The position numbers and the translations under genes were made by a program. A DNA stretch of 64,000 bases from Cymbidium sinense (lineage: Eukaryota > Streptophyta > Magnoliopsida > Asparagales > Orchidaceae), in NCBI GenBank assembly GCA_021442155.1, contig CM038229.1, positions 99,425,271-99,489,270 of the forward strand. Reading direction: 5' to 3'. The notes below the pieces were generated by a model that saw only the letters and a program-made list of their open reading frames with translations, was not told where the DNA came from and searched no databases. Shown in pieces: positions 61,173 to 64,000 of this stretch. How positions within the stretch are numbered: position 1 is the first letter of the stretch; each line of letters starts with the position of its first letter.

Positions 61173-62160
61173 TCACCCCATCTTGTTCATATTCATTTGA
61201 AGTAGTTTTTCCAATTCATCTTTCATTCTAGAGGATTGGCCAAAAGAGCTAGAGTCATTTTTCAACTCCATACATTTCATACGATGTTTTGATAAGTCGA
61301 CTCTTCTCCATCGAAAAACATAAATCCTTATTTGAACTATTTTTTTTGAGTCATCGACAAAATTTAGATGTTTACTTCTTAGACTCTTCTTTCTTTTGCA
61401 AAGAATCCTAATGGGTTGATCGAGTGCTTGATCATTATCATTTTGGAGTGACTTGTCAAGAACATCCAATATCATATAAATCATTCGGCATGTCTCTATT
61501 GGGAAAAATTCACTATCAACTTCTTCATCCAACTTAACAATATGGATTTTAGACATAAAGTCCAAAGTTTAACTGGTTGTCTTGTCATTAGTGATACTCC
61601 TCTAAATTGTTAATAGCCTTTTGAGTTGTAGACTTCTTCTTTTCATCTTTATTTTATTTTGTTTGATTGACTTCTTTGATAAATCGGTAGAATTTGTGCT
61701 AGTTGCTTTTCTTTTGGGAAGAATTAGCGATTGGGGAGTCTCTAAGTCGATGATGTGGAGGTTGATGCATATAATCTCGACATTTCTTTAAGATCAATCA
61801 TGAGCCCAATAGGTGATTTCCACCTAACACCAAGAACTCCTTCAAGTTTCTTCAACATCTTTATTATCTTTTAGAGATTGTAGTCTCCCATTCTTCGCTT
61901 TGAATTAATTTATCTTTCTTCTTGTCTTTAATGGATGATACGAAGATGATGTAATCATCCTTGTAGACTCTCTTTTGGGTTGAATAGAACACTATTAGAT
62001 AATGTAAATTCACCTCGTTGATACTTCTTTTCTAGCCTATCTTTTAAGGCATACTAATTTTAATAATGACCGATCACCGATGATACGACAATAATTTGTA
62101 TTATTAACTTGCCCAACTTCTTCATTCTTTTTACTTTATAGTAATTGTAGACTAGCTTTG
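61173..62160 (-). pseudogene. gag: Element D gag C-terminus and spacer
   Basis: YCRIIGDRSLLKLVCLKDRL and EKKYQRGEFTLS (about 62015-62095) match the YCxYHRxxxHxxxDCFxLKD region downstream of the Tat gag core. The open piece 61173-61565 (MDFMSKIHIVKLDEEVDSEF at its start) is an acidic then basic stretch that I do not recognise. Confidence 0.55.
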
Positions 62161-64000
62161 ACCGCTTGTCAAAATAGTTTGGCCACAGTCCTTTCTAAAG
62201 GAATATTCTTTATTCATCTTTTCCTTAAGAGATGGCTACATTCGCTTCATCATCTCTTTTTTTGCTTTTTGGATGCTCTCCACCACCTAGAAAAATATTT
62301 GGCTTATCATTGCCTCCTAACACCAATTTTTTAGTGGACTAGAGTGGACAAGCTTTTTTCCTTTATCATCATTGTACATTGGCTATTTTCCTTTATCTAC
62401 ATTATATGACCACCCATTTTTCCACTTGAGCTATAGGAAGTGGCATGTTCATTTCTTCTTGAATTTGAAGGCTTATTTTTCTTTAATTTATCTATATAAA
62501 TTTTAAACTTATAGTGATTCAACTATTCAAATTTGTCCACCCTATCAAGCAAGTCCCGAATATTATGATGATTGCATACATAAAAATGGTGCCATTTTAT
62601 CATCCATATTTCCCATTAATAATTAGATCACATGCTCTTCCTCCAATTCTTGTTCACATTTCATGCATAGGTTATGCCAACGACTAATGAATTTGGTCAT
62701 TGACTCATCTTTTCTCCTCTTTAGCAAGGCAAGATCAACGATCGTATTTTTTTTAGTTGCACTAGTGAACTTTTTTTATGAACATTGTCTCCAATTCAGA
62801 AAGGTTTTTAGAATCATTCGATAATTTTGCATACCACTTAAAAGGAAATTAGGCTACCGACAAACTAACAAGAAAGTGAAAGAGCATCATTCCCGCAATG
62901 TTACCATAAGTAGCCTTGAATTAGACTCTATGTCATTTTGGATTACCATGACCGAAAGTATTAAATTTTGGCGAGTAATCTTTCGTGTATGACACTTGAT
63001 CATATTTAGTTGGGTAAGGGTGCCCTTACTTACTAGCTTTTTTGGCTATAATTACCCTAATCTTTTCATTGATTATCATTTCCAATTGAGCCGTTACTAT
63101 TCCCGATGTACTAACCACATTTTGAATTTTGGTTGAAGACGTAGTCAACTTCACCTCCCTTTAGGTATAGCATGTGATATAGGAGCTTAAAGTATCAAAG
63201 TGATGGTGGTATAGAAGTTGTATCATTAACTACATGTTGATTAGGCAAAACATGTGCTACATTTGATGTGATATTCTTCTATAACATATCCATCATAATA
63301 TTCATTTGTGCCATCATCTCATTCATCTTAGTACCAAGCTATAAAATTTCCTTATCTTTATCTTCCATTTGAGGTTGCATTTATCTTTGCTCTCTAACTA
63401 GCACCACGACATCAACAAATAAAGGCTCTTCTTCTTCCTCTATTTCTTTTGTTGTTCTCTTCCTTGCTCATCTTTAGAGGCAAAACATGTTTGTCCTTCT
63501 CTTTGAGCATTTATAGGGATTGTTGTTGTCAATGAATGGCGATGTCAGATTGTAAAAGCGTGTCGATCGCTTTCCTAGTTCAACCATATAAATAAATTCT
63601 TCAACTCTCATGATCTCATTATTTTGATCTTCTTCTTCTTCTTCCTCTTCAAGATATAGTGAAGATCCATCTTCTACTCACTTTTGTGATGAATCTCATT
63701 CATAAACATCAAAGATTCAGTTCACCGATTTGTGTTGTTGCCGGTGTTGAGTGCAGTTCATCTATATGTTTCACCATATAGATGACTTCTTCATCCATGA
63801 TGTCCTCTTCATCTTTCTATTCTTGCACATGAATTTTGATTGACACCTCCACTGAACCTCTAGTTTAGTGTGGAATAAACATTTCCTCAATTGGTGGACT
63901 ATCAAAGTCAACTTTCTCTCATGGGGATGAATCGATTGATGATGGGATTTCCAAGAGGATTCTTCGGTGTACACCAACATCCCTTCTTTTAGGTATCCAC
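62161..64000 (-). pseudogene. gag: Element D gag, N-terminal and core parts
   Basis: Core blocks on the minus strand: FPFKWYAKLSNDSKNLSELE then TMFIKK (about 62775-62860), CLAKEEKRR (about 62705-62735) and KMAPFLCMQSS (about 62560-62600), matching WYxxLPxxSIxxFxELExxFxxxF and MAPFL of Tat gag. Upstream to the window edge the minus strand is coding-like and acidic or basic in turn, including the piece at 63771-63980 (MLVYTEESSWKSHHQSIHPH at its start), which I cannot assign. Continues beyond the window. Confidence 0.7.

Larger units (their letters stand above)
57515..64000 (-). mobile_element. Element D: third Tat-type Ty3/gypsy element, 5' part outside the window
   Basis: Minus-strand internal region reading from gag at the right edge to the second RNase H at 57515. 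RT, RNase H, second RNase H, protease and gag blocks are all of Tat type but differ in sequence from A and B. No LTR of D is in the window. Its coding sequence seems to run up to the TGTTGACC end of element A, which suggests that A is inserted in D. The integrase and 3' part of D are not found left of A. Confidence 0.75.

Noticed and set aside
1..64000. tRNA, rRNA, miRNA or intact host genes
   Set aside because: No cloverleaf, rRNA-like stretch or intact multi-domain host protein was seen on either strand; absence was judged by reading, not by a dedicated search.

Overview
The window is repeat-rich nuclear DNA from a flowering plant. Nearly all of it is decayed Ty3/gypsy LTR retrotransposons nested inside each other. 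No intact host gene, tRNA or rRNA gene is visible. Monocot origin is a weak guess from the retroelement families; the species cannot be told from the sequence. Base composition is A+T-rich and the coding remnants carry many stops and frameshifts.

Layout. Positions 1-3290 hold unassigned DNA: a 159-residue reading frame on the minus strand, a TA microsatellite and a decayed coding-like tract. Element A is a very large Tat-type Ty3/gypsy element on the minus strand. It runs from 57514 (its 5' end) to 3291 (truncated 3' end) and is split by two later insertions. Element B is a related Tat element on the plus strand, 28676-49990, inserted in A's 5' LTR about 115 bp from that LTR's end. Element C is a 6.5-kb, probably chromovirus-type Ty3/gypsy element on the plus strand, 7433-13932, inserted in A's 3' LTR. 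Element D (57515-64000, minus strand, running off the right edge) is a third Tat-type element; A appears to have landed in D's second RNase H region. The apparent order is D, then A, then B and C.

How the parts relate. A and B share one plan: an LTR of about 7.6 kb starting TGTTGACC, then a leader with tandem hairpin-forming repeats. Gag, protease, a lysine-rich linker, reverse transcriptase (RT), RNase H, a second (archaeal-type, aRNH) RNase H and integrase follow, then a long 3' untranslated tract with degenerate tandem repeats, and the second LTR. Lengths add up consistently: A's 5' LTR pieces total about 7.64 kb and B's 5' LTR is about 7.63 kb. A complete copy would be about 28 kb. B has lost about 7 kb (end of the 3' tract plus most of its 3' LTR). 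A's 3' LTR lacks its last 1.3 kb at 3291. Everything coding is a pseudogene. Similarities were judged by eye; no alignment or database search was run.
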